Source of the DNA: Roseiarcus sp963761435
GTDB taxonomy: Bacteria > Pseudomonadota > Alphaproteobacteria > Rhizobiales > Beijerinckiaceae
Length of the DNA: 64,000 bases
Direction of reading: 5' to 3'
Assembly (NCBI GenBank): GCA_963761435.1
Contig: CAVXHJ010000010.1
Location: 1-64,000 of the forward strand
Positions 1-8,224 of this stretch are shown here, piece after piece. A program made the position numbers and the translations under genes. The first letter of the stretch is position 1. Each line of letters starts with the position of its first letter. Below the pieces are notes generated by a model. It had not been told where the DNA came from and ran no database searches. It worked only from the letters and a program-made list of their open reading frames with translations.

Positions 1-398
1 TCGCGTTGGCTGTTGTGGGGAAGGAATTGGGAGCATGGCGGAGGTGGCGGACGGCGCCATCAAGGCGTCATGGCCGGGCTTGTCCCGGCCATCCACGAAG
101 GCCCAGCGCATCGACGCAGGCAAGCGCGAAAAGCCTTGCGACCGTCCGCCTTCCTGCCCGTCGCGCCGAGGCGGGACTCGTTCTTGCGGCGGCCCGGCGT
201 GGATGGCCGGGACAAGCCCGGCCATGACGGCAAGGGTTCGACGAACGACGACCGTCCGCCTTCCTGCCGGTCGCGCCGAGGCGGACTTGTTCTTGCGGCG
301 GCCCGGCGTGGATGGCCGGGACAAGCCCGGCCATGACGGCAAGGGTTCGATGAACGAACAGCAAACCGGTCGACCAACAGAGAACGCCATAAGAGCCA
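1..398. repeat. Dispersed REP-like repeat unit, left copy
   Basis: This stretch matches the tandem repeat units at 41561-42772 almost base for base. It carries the palindrome GGCCGGGCTTGTCCCGGCC near 71 and its reverse complement near 205 and 315, and ends in the same ACGCCATAAGAGCC boundary. Unlike the later units it has an internal duplication of about 110 bp: the block starting at 141 is repeated from 251. The open reading frames crossing it on both strands arise from the palindromes and are not genes. The unit probably begins left of the window. Confidence 0.85.
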
Positions 399-440
399 AA
401 TGCGCATGGCGGTGTTTTTGAACGACTTCTGAACCGCTAG

Positions 441-676
441 GAATCTGCGGAGCTCAATCAGGAAGAGGCGGCCGACTTGCCGGGGGTGAGCGAGCGGACG
501 TTCCGGCGCTGGACGCGCCGCTACGAGGAGGAGGGCGAGGCCGGGCTCTTGGACCGCAGGCTCGGCAAGGCGTCGGGCAAGCGGGTCCCGGTTGACCGGG
601 CCGAGGAGGTGGAGCGGCTTTATCGCGAGCGGCTCGAAGTCTTTACCGCCATTGGCGCCCGACAGGCGTCGCCCAT
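441..676 (+). pseudogene. ISNCY-like transposase N-terminal remnant
   Basis: Translation from just after an in-frame stop near 438 gives a helix-turn-helix of the kind that opens ISNCY-family transposases (NQEEAADLPGVSERTFRRW, then a Glu/Arg-rich helix and LLDRRLGKAS). The similarity stops near 660-676, and the catalytic DDE part is absent. The reading frame stays open into the transporter gene that follows, which would give a false fusion protein. I read this as a truncated insertion sequence next to the repeat at the island edge. The family assignment is from memory of its N-terminal motif and is moderately secure. Confidence 0.6.
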
Positions 677-878
677 GACTTGCTGCATTTGCGAAAGCGG
701 CGCTGCGGCGCAGCAGCAGAGACCGCTTGTAAAGTCGCTCGCGTTCCGCTTGAGTGCGGCGCGGATTCCTTGCCGCAACTCTTCATGCCAGCAGCGGGCG
801 GATGTCGTCGACGACGAGGACTCCCGGAGGCTGGGGCTGCGGCTGGGGAAGCAAAGAAACCGGAGTGGGAGGAAGAAC

Positions 879-2129
879 ATGTTGAAGAGAGCACTCGGCG
901 CGACCGCGCTCGCCACCATCTTCTTGAGCGGCGGGGCGTTCGCTCAGGACAAGATCAAGGTCGGCGTCACCGCGACGCTCGAAGGCACCTATACAATTCT
1001 CGGCGTGGACGGCATCGCCGGCTTCAACGCCGCAGTCAAGAAATACGGCGGCAAGGCGGGCGGCAAGGAGCTCGAATTCGTCATCGCTTCGACGGACGCG
1101 ACGCCGGACTCGGCCGTGCGCGCGGTGAAAAAGCTCATCGAGCAGGATCACGTGCAGATCCTTATCTCGCCGCTCTCCGGCGATGAGGGCATCGCGGTCA
1201 AGAATTTCTCCAAGACCCATCCGGAGCTGACCTTCATCAACGCCGCCTCCGGCGCGCAGGAGACGACTTTCCCCGATCCGTCGCCCAATTTCTTCCGCTG
1301 GAATATGGACGGCGCTCAATGGTCGGCCGGCCTTGGCGACTATGCCTACAACACGAAGGGCTACAAGAAGATCGCGACCGTTGGCGAAGACTATTCCTTC
1401 GTCTACACCCAGGTGTTCGGCCTTGTTCTCGAGTACTGTGCCCTCGGCGGGCAGGTCACGAACCGGCAGTGGGTGCCGCTTGGCACGAAGGACTTCGCCT
1501 CGACGATCGCGGCCTTGCCCGACGACGTCGACGCTATCTACCTCGGCCTCGGCGGCGCGGACGCGGTCAATTTCCTCAACCAATATTCGCAAGCCGGCGG
1601 CAAGGCCCATCTCATGGGCGGATCGATCATGGTCGACCAGACCGTGCTTTCGGCCAAGGGCGACGCGAAGAGGGCGATGATCGGGACGATCGCATCGAGC
1701 GGCATGGCCGACACCTGGGACGATCCGGGCTGGAAAGCGTTCGTGAAGCTCTATCAGGAATCGACTCCGGCCGATAAGCGCCTGCCGAGCCCCGGATTGC
1801 TGGCGACCAACTACTATGGCTCGACGATGGCGCTGTTCGAGGCGCTCAACAAGGTCAATGGCGACCTCAGCGACAACCAGTCGAAACTCAAGGCTGCGAT
1901 GGCCGCACTGACCATCGACGCGCCAAACGGCAAGATCAGCCTCGATGAGGACCGCCAGGCGATCGGAACGAATTTCGTGACCGAGGTGGCCGAGGACGGC
2001 CAGGGCGGCCTTGTCAGCAAGGTCGTCAAGGTCGTCCCCGACGTCCATCAGACGCTGGGCTATCCAAGGGACGTGTTCGTAAAGATTGGGCCGCCCAGCC
2101 GAACGAACCCGGAGTGCAAGAAGTACTGA
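879..2129 (+). CDS. Branched-chain amino acid/amide ABC transporter substrate-binding protein
   Basis: A periplasmic binding protein of 416 residues that would capture the substrate for the LivHMGF-type importer encoded just downstream. The start is the ATG at 879: it has a GGAGG-type ribosome site about 7 bases upstream, and the product begins with a signal peptide (MLKRALGATALATIFLSGG, cleavage near A22 after AFA). A longer open frame starting at 477 is an artefact of the transposase remnant. The mature part starts KIKVGVTATLEG and follows the type 1 periplasmic-binding fold of the amide/amino-acid (HAAT) family. The ligand could be an amino acid, amide, urea or aromatic compound; the neighbouring Mo-hydroxylase favours a heterocycle or an aromatic nitrogen compound, which is inference. 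Confidence 0.88.
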   Translation: MLKRALGATALATIFLSGGAFAQDKIKVGVTATLEGTYTILGVDGIAGFNAAVKKYGGKAGGKELEFVIASTDATPDSAVRAVKKLIEQDHVQILISPLSGDEGIAVKNFSKTHPELTFINAASGAQETTFPDPSPNFFRWNMDGAQWSAGLGDYAYNTKGYKKIATVGEDYSFVYTQVFGLVLEYCALGGQVTNRQWVPLGTKDFASTIAALPDDVDAIYLGLGGADAVNFLNQYSQAGGKAHLMGGSIMVDQTVLSAKGDAKRAMIGTIASSGMADTWDDPGWKAFVKLYQESTPADKRLPSPGLLATNYYGSTMALFEALNKVNGDLSDNQSKLKAAMAALTIDAPNGKISLDEDRQAIGTNFVTEVAEDGQGGLVSKVVKVVPDVHQTLGYPRDVFVKIGPPSRTNPECKKY

Positions 2130-2264
2130 GTTGGCTTGCGGCCGGGCGGCGAAAGTCCACTATCCGCCCGCTCCCGCAACCTGGGTGTTTCCGAGCGCGC
2201 CGCCGAGGCTGACCAACGGTCCGACTCGGCGGCGCGTCCGTCGGCTTCCCCAGGAGAGCAGTTG

Positions 2265-3275
2265 ATGAACAGCTTCATCGCGCGCCGTCCGATCTGGTCG
2301 CTGATCATCGTCGTTTTGGTGATTGCCGCGATCTGGCTCGTGTTCGCCCCGTGGCCTCCGGGCTTCGAGGCGGTGTTCGGCAGGAAGAAGCTCTTCCTCA
2401 ACGCCACCCTCAACGGGATCACGCTCGGTGGTCTTTATTTCCTCGTTGCAAGCGGGTTCACCCTCATTTTCGGCCTGATGCGAAACGTCAATCTCGCGCA
2501 CGGCTCGATCTACCTGTTGGGCGGCTATTTCGGCTATCTGGCGGTCGAGGCCAGCGGTTCCTGGCTGGTCGGCTTCATCGCCGCTTTCGTCGTCGCCGCG
2601 CTCCTTGGCGTCATCCTCCAGGTCGCCGTATTCCGGAGGATGGAGGGGCAGGACCTTCGCCAGACGCTGGTGACGATCGGCATTTCGATCGTGCTCGCCG
2701 ACTTGATGCTGTGGGGCTTCGGCGGAAATTCCTGGCAGATCCAGACCCCGACGTGGCTGAGAGGGCCGATGGACCTGCCGCTCGTCACGGCGGTCAAGTC
2801 CTCGGGCGAAGCGGTCTATCTTTCCTATCCGATCGTTCGCCTGGTCATCTTCCTGGCCTCGGTCGTGATCGGGCTCGCGATGTGGCTCGTGCTCAACCGG
2901 ACACGGATCGGCATGATCATAAGGGCTGGCGTCGACGACCGCGAGATGCTCTCGGCGATGGGCGTTCCAATTCAGCTGGTGTTCGTCATCGTCTTCGCCT
3001 TCGGCGCGGGCCTTGCGGGCATGGCCGGCGTGGTCGGCGGGACGTTTCAATCGCTGTCGCCGGGAGAGGACACGCGCTTCCTGCTCGCCTCGCTGATCGT
3101 CGTCATCGTCGGCGGCATGGGTTCGATCCCGGGCGCCGCGCTCGGCGCGATCATTATCGGACTTGCCGAGCAGATCGGGCTCGCCTATTTTCCGACCTAT
3201 GCGATCGTTCTCACCTTTCTGATCATGGTGGTCGTGCTGGCCGTGCGGCCGCAGGGCCTGCTGGCGAGGAGCTAG
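2265..3275 (+). CDS. livH: Branched-chain-type ABC transporter permease (LivH family)
   Basis: One of two integral membrane subunits of the importer, 336 residues with many hydrophobic segments. The typical LivH core is visible: NGITLGGLYFLVASGFTLIF followed by MRNVNLAHGSIYLLGGY. The ATG at 2265 is preceded by AGGAG at 2252-2256; an in-frame ATG at 2136 would add a non-membrane, arginine-rich leader and is rejected. It sits 135 bp after the binding protein and 3 bp before livM, so the set is almost certainly cotranscribed. Substrate specificity cannot be read from the permease. Confidence 0.92.
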   Translation: MNSFIARRPIWSLIIVVLVIAAIWLVFAPWPPGFEAVFGRKKLFLNATLNGITLGGLYFLVASGFTLIFGLMRNVNLAHGSIYLLGGYFGYLAVEASGSWLVGFIAAFVVAALLGVILQVAVFRRMEGQDLRQTLVTIGISIVLADLMLWGFGGNSWQIQTPTWLRGPMDLPLVTAVKSSGEAVYLSYPIVRLVIFLASVVIGLAMWLVLNRTRIGMIIRAGVDDREMLSAMGVPIQLVFVIVFAFGAGLAGMAGVVGGTFQSLSPGEDTRFLLASLIVVIVGGMGSIPGAALGAIIIGLAEQIGLAYFPTYAIVLTFLIMVVVLAVRPQGLLARS

Positions 3276-3278
3276 GCC

Positions 3279-4349
3279 ATGGCGCTCGCCGAGAGCCGCG
3301 CGAGAGACGCGCCCGGGGCCGCTTCGCGACCGGCGTGGCTGCAAAGCGTCAACCCGATCGCGGTCATCGTCGGCGCCGTCATCCTTATCATGCCGGTGCT
3401 CGCGAGCAGCTTTGTGCTCACGCAAATCTTCGGCTGGGCGTACATGCTCGGCACGATCGCGCTGAGCCTGATGTTCCTCGCCGGTTACGGCGGCACGGTG
3501 AGTCTTGCTCAGATGACCATCGCCGGTTTCGCCGGCTATGTCGTGGCGATCCTCGGCGTCAACGGCGTGCCCGGCGGGATGGGCTGGCCCTGGTGGCTCG
3601 CGGTTCCGGCCGCGCTCATCCTCTCGATGGTCGTCGGCGCCATCGTCGGCGCGCTCGCGGTGCGGACCGAGGGGATCTACACGATCATGATCACGCTCGC
3701 GATCGCGGCGGCGTTTTACTATTTCACCAATGAGAACTACGCGATCTTCAACGGCCACACGGGCATCGACGGCGTTCCGACGCCGGTTTTTCTGGGCGTC
3801 GACTGGCACGACCCCATACCCTTCTACTATCTCACCCTCGCCGTCGCCGTCCTGTGCTGGCTCGCGGTGTCCTATGTCGCGCGGGCGCCCTTCGGGCTCG
3901 CGCTGCAGGGCATCCGCGACAATCCCCGGCGGATGGCCGCGCTCGGCTTCAACGTCAACGCCCATCGCGTCGCGGCCTATATGTTCGCGGCGCTCATCGC
4001 CGCGCTCGGCGGCATTCTGCTGGTTTGGAGCTACGGCGAGATCGCGCCCGGCACCGTCAGCGTTTCAGCGGCGATCGATATCCTCGTGATCGCGGTCGTC
4101 GGAGGGATCGGCAATCCGATCGGAGCCTTCGTCGGCGCGCTCATCTACGCCGTGCTCAAGACCTTCGCCCTCGACTTCCTCGTCGCCTTCGGGCTCGACG
4201 GCAACCGGTTCCGCCTGCTGATCGGGCTGGGCTTCCTCGCGATCGTCTTTCTTTCGCCCGACGGCGTCATCGGACTGTGGGCGCGATGGAAAAATCGCGC
4301 GCGGCCCGGCTCGCCGGGGTCGCAACCGCGCGGCGGCGCCCATGGATAG
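3279..4349 (+). CDS. livM: Branched-chain-type ABC transporter permease (LivM family)
   Basis: Second membrane subunit, 356 residues. It shows the LivM pattern: a hydrophobic N-terminus after a short charged leader, GYGGTVSLAQMTIAGFAGY in the first third, and the cytoplasmic loop GLALQGIRDNPRRMAALGF that contacts the ATPases. The ATG at 3279 has GAGGA 8 bases upstream and lies 3 bp after livH. The 3' end overlaps livG by 8 bp. It should pair with LivH to form the translocation path for the substrate delivered by the binding protein at 879. Confidence 0.92.
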   Translation: MALAESRARDAPGAASRPAWLQSVNPIAVIVGAVILIMPVLASSFVLTQIFGWAYMLGTIALSLMFLAGYGGTVSLAQMTIAGFAGYVVAILGVNGVPGGMGWPWWLAVPAALILSMVVGAIVGALAVRTEGIYTIMITLAIAAAFYYFTNENYAIFNGHTGIDGVPTPVFLGVDWHDPIPFYYLTLAVAVLCWLAVSYVARAPFGLALQGIRDNPRRMAALGFNVNAHRVAAYMFAALIAALGGILLVWSYGEIAPGTVSVSAAIDILVIAVVGGIGNPIGAFVGALIYAVLKTFALDFLVAFGLDGNRFRLLIGLGFLAIVFLSPDGVIGLWARWKNRARPGSPGSQPRGGAHG

Positions 4350-5124
4350 CGTCGCGCAGCGGCTTTCCAGCGTCGGCTCGGCCAACGCGCTCGAATTGCG
4401 CGGCGTGACCCGGCTTTTCGGCGCTCTCGCCGCCTTGACCGACGTCTCGATCACGGTCAGGCCCGGCGAACGGCGCGCGGTTCTCGGCTCGAACGGCGCC
4501 GGCAAGACGACGCTCTTCAACTGCATTACCGGCGATTTCCCCCCGTCCTCGGGAACGATCCGCTTCTTCGGCGAGGACGTGACCTTCTTCCCGCCTTACG
4601 AGCGCATCCGTCGCGGATTGCGCCGGACCTATCAGATATCGGCGCTCTTTCCGGGCCTGAGCCTGATTGACAACGTCTATCTTGCCTGCCGCGGCGTGTC
4701 GCGGGGCCGCTACTCGCTCATTCAGCCTCGCCGCGATGACGCGCTCGTTCACGCCGCCGAGAATCTCGTTCAGGCGGTCCATCTGACGCCCATCAAGGAT
4801 CGGCTGGTTGCGGAATTGGCCTATGGGCAGCAGCGCCAGCTCGAGGTGGCGCTCGCGCTCGCTGGCGCGCCGCGTTTCCTCTTGTTCGACGAGCCGGCGG
4901 CCGGGCTGTCGCCGGCCGAGCGGACAGAACTCATCGACATCCTCTCCTCGCTCCCTTCGCATATGGGCTTCATCATCATCGAGCACGACATGGACGTCGC
5001 GCTGCGCGTCGTGGAAAGCGTGACCATGATGCACAACGGACGGGTGTTCAAAGAGGGAGCGCCGCAGGAGATCGAGGCGGACCCCGAAGTCCAGGAGCTT
5101 TACCTTGGAGGCGGCCATGGTTGA
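4342..5124 (+). CDS. livG: Branched-chain-type ABC transporter ATP-binding protein (LivG family)
   Basis: Cytoplasmic ATPase of 260 residues. The Walker A motif GSNGAGKT is at residues 49-56, a LivG-style signature (ELAYGQQRQLEVALAL) follows near residue 160, and Walker B reads LLFDEPAAGLSP, then the H-loop IIEHDMDVAL. The long insertion with FFPPYERIRRGLRRTYQ is typical of LivG rather than LivF. It overlaps livM by 8 bp and the next gene by 8 bp, suggesting coupled translation. It would form a heterodimer with the LivF half of the following fusion. Confidence 0.92.
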   Translation: MDSVAQRLSSVGSANALELRGVTRLFGALAALTDVSITVRPGERRAVLGSNGAGKTTLFNCITGDFPPSSGTIRFFGEDVTFFPPYERIRRGLRRTYQISALFPGLSLIDNVYLACRGVSRGRYSLIQPRRDDALVHAAENLVQAVHLTPIKDRLVAELAYGQQRQLEVALALAGAPRFLLFDEPAAGLSPAERTELIDILSSLPSHMGFIIIEHDMDVALRVVESVTMMHNGRVFKEGAPQEIEADPEVQELYLGGGHG

Positions 5125-7343
5125 GCCGCGGCGATCCGAGGCCGACGTTCTGCTGCAAATCAAGGGCCTCAATGTCTACTACGGGCGGTCTCACGCGCTG
5201 CAGGGCGTCGACCTGACGCTTGAGCATGGCGTGCTGTCGGTCGTCGGCCGCAATGGCATGGGCAAGACGACCCTTTGCAAGACGATCACAGGACTTGTGC
5301 GCGCCTCGAGCGGCTCGATCCGCATGCGGGGCCAGGAGCTGCTCGGCCTCCCGCCGACGCAAGTCGCCCGGCGCGGCGTGGGTTACGTGCCGCAGGGACG
5401 GCGGTTGTGGCGCTCGCTGACCGTTGACGAGCATCTGCGCATGACGGCGGCGCGAAATCGAGGCGCGTGGACCGTCGAACGCATCTACGAGACTTTCCCG
5501 CGCCTCGCCGAGCGGAAAACCAGCAGCGGCGGCCAGCTTTCCGGCGGCGAGCAGCAGATGCTGGCGATATCCCGGGCGCTGGTCACCAATCCGCGCCTTC
5601 TCATCATGGATGAGCCGACCGAAGGGCTCGCGCCGGTCATTGTCGCGCAGGTCGAGGAGATGCTGCTGCGTCTCGGCGAGGAAGCCGACATGGCGATCCT
5701 CGTCATCGAGCAGAATATCGGCGTCGCGACGACGATCTCCGAAAACGTCGCGATCATGGTCAACGGACGGATCAACCGCATTGTCGAATTGCGCAGGCTC
5801 GCCAACGATCGCGAGCTCCAGCAGCGGCTCCTCGGCGTCGGCCGCCATTCCGAGGAGCTGGACGGGGCATGGGAGCCCGCGCAGGAAGCGGCGTCCCATG
5901 CCCCGGCCGCGGCGAAGCCGTCCGCCGCGCCGATCCGGATTTATGTCTCAAATCCGTCGCCCCCGACGCGGTGGTCGCAGCCTGCTCCCAACGGGCGCAT
6001 CGAAGCGAGCGCGCGGATCGCCTCGGTCGCTCCCGCCAGGAGCGAAGCCGCGCCGGCGCCTCGCGCCACGGCGCTGACCTCCGGGCCGCGGGTGGTGATC
6101 GTCGCTGGCGCCCTGGACACCAAGGGGCCGGAGCTGCGCTTCATGCGCGACCTCATTTTGGGGAGCGGCTTGCGCACGCGGCTCGTCGATGTTTCGACGA
6201 GCGGGAAGCCGGCAACCTGCGACGTGACGGCGCAGGAAATCGCTCTCAATCACGGCCGCGGCGGGTCGGCGGTGTTCGGCCGCGATCGCGGCGCTTCGAT
6301 CACCGCGATGGCGGAAGCGTTCGAGGGTTGGATCAGGCGCCAGAACGACATCGCCGGCATTATCAGCGCCGGCGGTTCGGGCGGGGCCTCGATCGTCGCC
6401 CCAGCCATGCGCGCTCTTCCGATCGGCGTTCCCAAGATGCTCATATCGTCGATCGCTTCCGGCGACGTCAGCCGCTACGTCGGCCCGACCGACATCACGA
6501 TGATGTATTCGGTCACCGACGTTCAGGGCCTCAACTCCATCTCGCGCCAGGTGCTGGCCAACGGCGCCCAGGCCTTGATCGGGATGGTGAAAGCCCGCTT
6601 CGAGGCGAAGGAAGCCGCGGGCGCTGCAAGGCCTGGCCGCAATGCGCCTCCATCGGTCGGGCTGACCATGTTTGGCGTGACGACGCCCTGTGTGCAGCAG
6701 ATAACGGCGACGCTGGCGGCGGACTGGGAATGCCTGGTTTTTCACGCCACCGGCGTCGGCGGCCGGTCGATGGAGAAACTGATCGAACTCGGGAGCGATC
6801 TCCGCCGTCATCGACGTCACGACGACCGAAGTCGCCGACATGCTGATGGGGGGCGTATTGCCGGCGGACGAGGACAGGTTCGGCGCCGTCATCCGCACCC
6901 GCATCCCCTATATCGGCTCGGTCGGCGCGCTCGATATGGTCAATTTCGGTCCGCCCGAGACCGTGCCCGCGGCTTATAAGGACCGGCTTCTGCTCGCCCA
7001 CAACCCGCAGGTGACGCTCATGCGCACGACCGCGGCCGAAAACGATCGGATTGGCCGCTGGATCGGGGAACGCCTCAACCGCATGGACGGGCCGGTGCGT
7101 TTCTTCCTGCCCGAACTCGGCGTCTCGGCCGTCGATCAGCCGGGCCAGGCCTTCTACGACCCGCGGGCAGACTCCGCCCTGTTCGCCGCGCTCGAGCAGA
7201 CGGTGCGGCGGACCGCAAGCCGGCAATTGATCCGAGTGAAACGGCACATCAACGATCCGGAGTTCGCCGCCACCGTCGTCGCCGCCTTCCGGGCGCTGCA
7301 CGGGGAAGGGCGCGCCCGCCGGCGCGCCGGGGGGCGGGAATGA
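5117..7343 (+). CDS. LivF ATPase fused to Tm-1-like (UPF0261) domain; frameshifted
   Basis: The first ~243 residues are a LivF ATPase (Walker A GRNGMGKT at 44-51, signature LSGGEQQML, Walker B LLIMDEPTEGLAP). A Pro/Ala-rich linker of about 80 residues follows, then from residue ~324 a Tm-1-like/UPF0261 domain (VIVAGALDTKGPELRF, SAGGSGGAS, then VGLTMFGVTTPCV). Near 6791-6797 the frame breaks after LIELG: family sequence resumes one frame over (AISAVIDVTTTEV) and runs to 7343; the unshifted frame ends at 6979. Correcting one base gives about 741 residues. The Tm-1 function is not established; plant Tm-1 binds viral replicase. The start is the ATG at 5117. The 3' end still overlaps the next gene as ATGA, so the shift may be a sequencing error or very recent. 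Confidence 0.75.
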
Positions 7344-8173
7344 CTGTCTTCGACCGATCGACGCTCATGCAGAAGTTTCGTGCGATGGCGGAGCGTGGGG
7401 AGCCGATCGTCGGCGGCGGCGCGGGCGTCGGCCTCTCGGCCAAGTGCGAGGAGGCGGGCGGCGTCGACCTCATCGTCATCTACAATTCCGGCCGCTATCG
7501 CATGGCGGGACGCGGCTCGCTCGCGGGCCTGCTCGCCTACGGGGACGCCAACGCCATCGTCGTCGACATGGCTCGCGAAGTGCTGCCGGTCGTCCGGCGG
7601 ACGCCGGTGCTTGCGGGCGTCAACGGCACCGATCCGTTCCGGCGGATGGACGTCTTCCTCGATGAGATCAAGGCGCTCGGTTTCGCCGGCGTGCAGAACT
7701 TCCCGACCGTCGGCCTCATCGACGGGATCTTGCGCGCGAACCTCGAAGAGACCGGAATGTCCTACCGGCTCGAGGTCGATATGATCGCAACGGCGCACGA
7801 GAAAGATCTGCTGACCACCCCTTATGTCTTCAATGAGGGCGAAGCGGAAGCGATGGCGCGAGCAGGGGCCGACATCATCGTCTGCCACCTCGGGCTGACG
7901 ACGGGGGGCGCGATCGGCGCGCAGACCGCGCCGAAGCTTCAGGACTGTCCGGCGCTCATCGACGCCTGGGCGGGCGCGGCGATGAAGGTCCGCCCGGATA
8001 TCCTGGTTTTAGCCCACGGCGGTCCGATCGCCGAACCTGCCGACGCCGACTACATCATGAAATCCACCAAGATCTGCCACGGATTCTACGGCGCTTCGTC
8101 GATGGAGCGCCTGCCGGTCGAAACCGCGCTGACCGATCAGGTCCGCCGGTTCAAGGCCATCGGCCGGCGCTGA
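7340..8173 (+). CDS. PEP-hydrolase-like TIM-barrel protein
   Basis: A 277-residue cytoplasmic protein of the TIM-barrel family annotated as phosphoenolpyruvate hydrolase-like. Recognisable parts are GGGAGVGLSAKCEEAGGVDL, then IYNSGRYRMAGRGSLAGL, and AGADIIVCHLGLTTGG late in the barrel. It overlaps the UPF0261 part of the previous gene as ATGA. UPF0261 and this TIM-barrel family are often found together, so they probably work as a pair, though neither reaction is established. The context (ABC importer upstream, hydroxylase downstream) suggests it processes or senses an intermediate rather than PEP itself; that is inference. Confidence 0.75.
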   Translation: MTVFDRSTLMQKFRAMAERGEPIVGGGAGVGLSAKCEEAGGVDLIVIYNSGRYRMAGRGSLAGLLAYGDANAIVVDMAREVLPVVRRTPVLAGVNGTDPFRRMDVFLDEIKALGFAGVQNFPTVGLIDGILRANLEETGMSYRLEVDMIATAHEKDLLTTPYVFNEGEAEAMARAGADIIVCHLGLTTGGAIGAQTAPKLQDCPALIDAWAGAAMKVRPDILVLAHGGPIAEPADADYIMKSTKICHGFYGASSMERLPVETALTDQVRRFKAIGRR

Positions 8174-8224
8174 AATGTCAATCCGACCAGCGAACGCAGG
8201 CGGACCGCAAAGGAGGAATGGGAA

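Noticed and set aside
13..421. Short frames on both strands in the repeats with HGRACPGHPRR-type products (also 41496-42893)
   Set aside because: They come from the GGCCGGGACAAGCCCGGCC palindromes, which read as peptide on both strands; no start signals or family.
2160..3965. A 601-codon minus-strand frame opposite livH and livM
   Set aside because: It consists of His/Arg/Asp-rich sequence typical of antisense frames in GC-rich genes; livH and livM have full family motifs.
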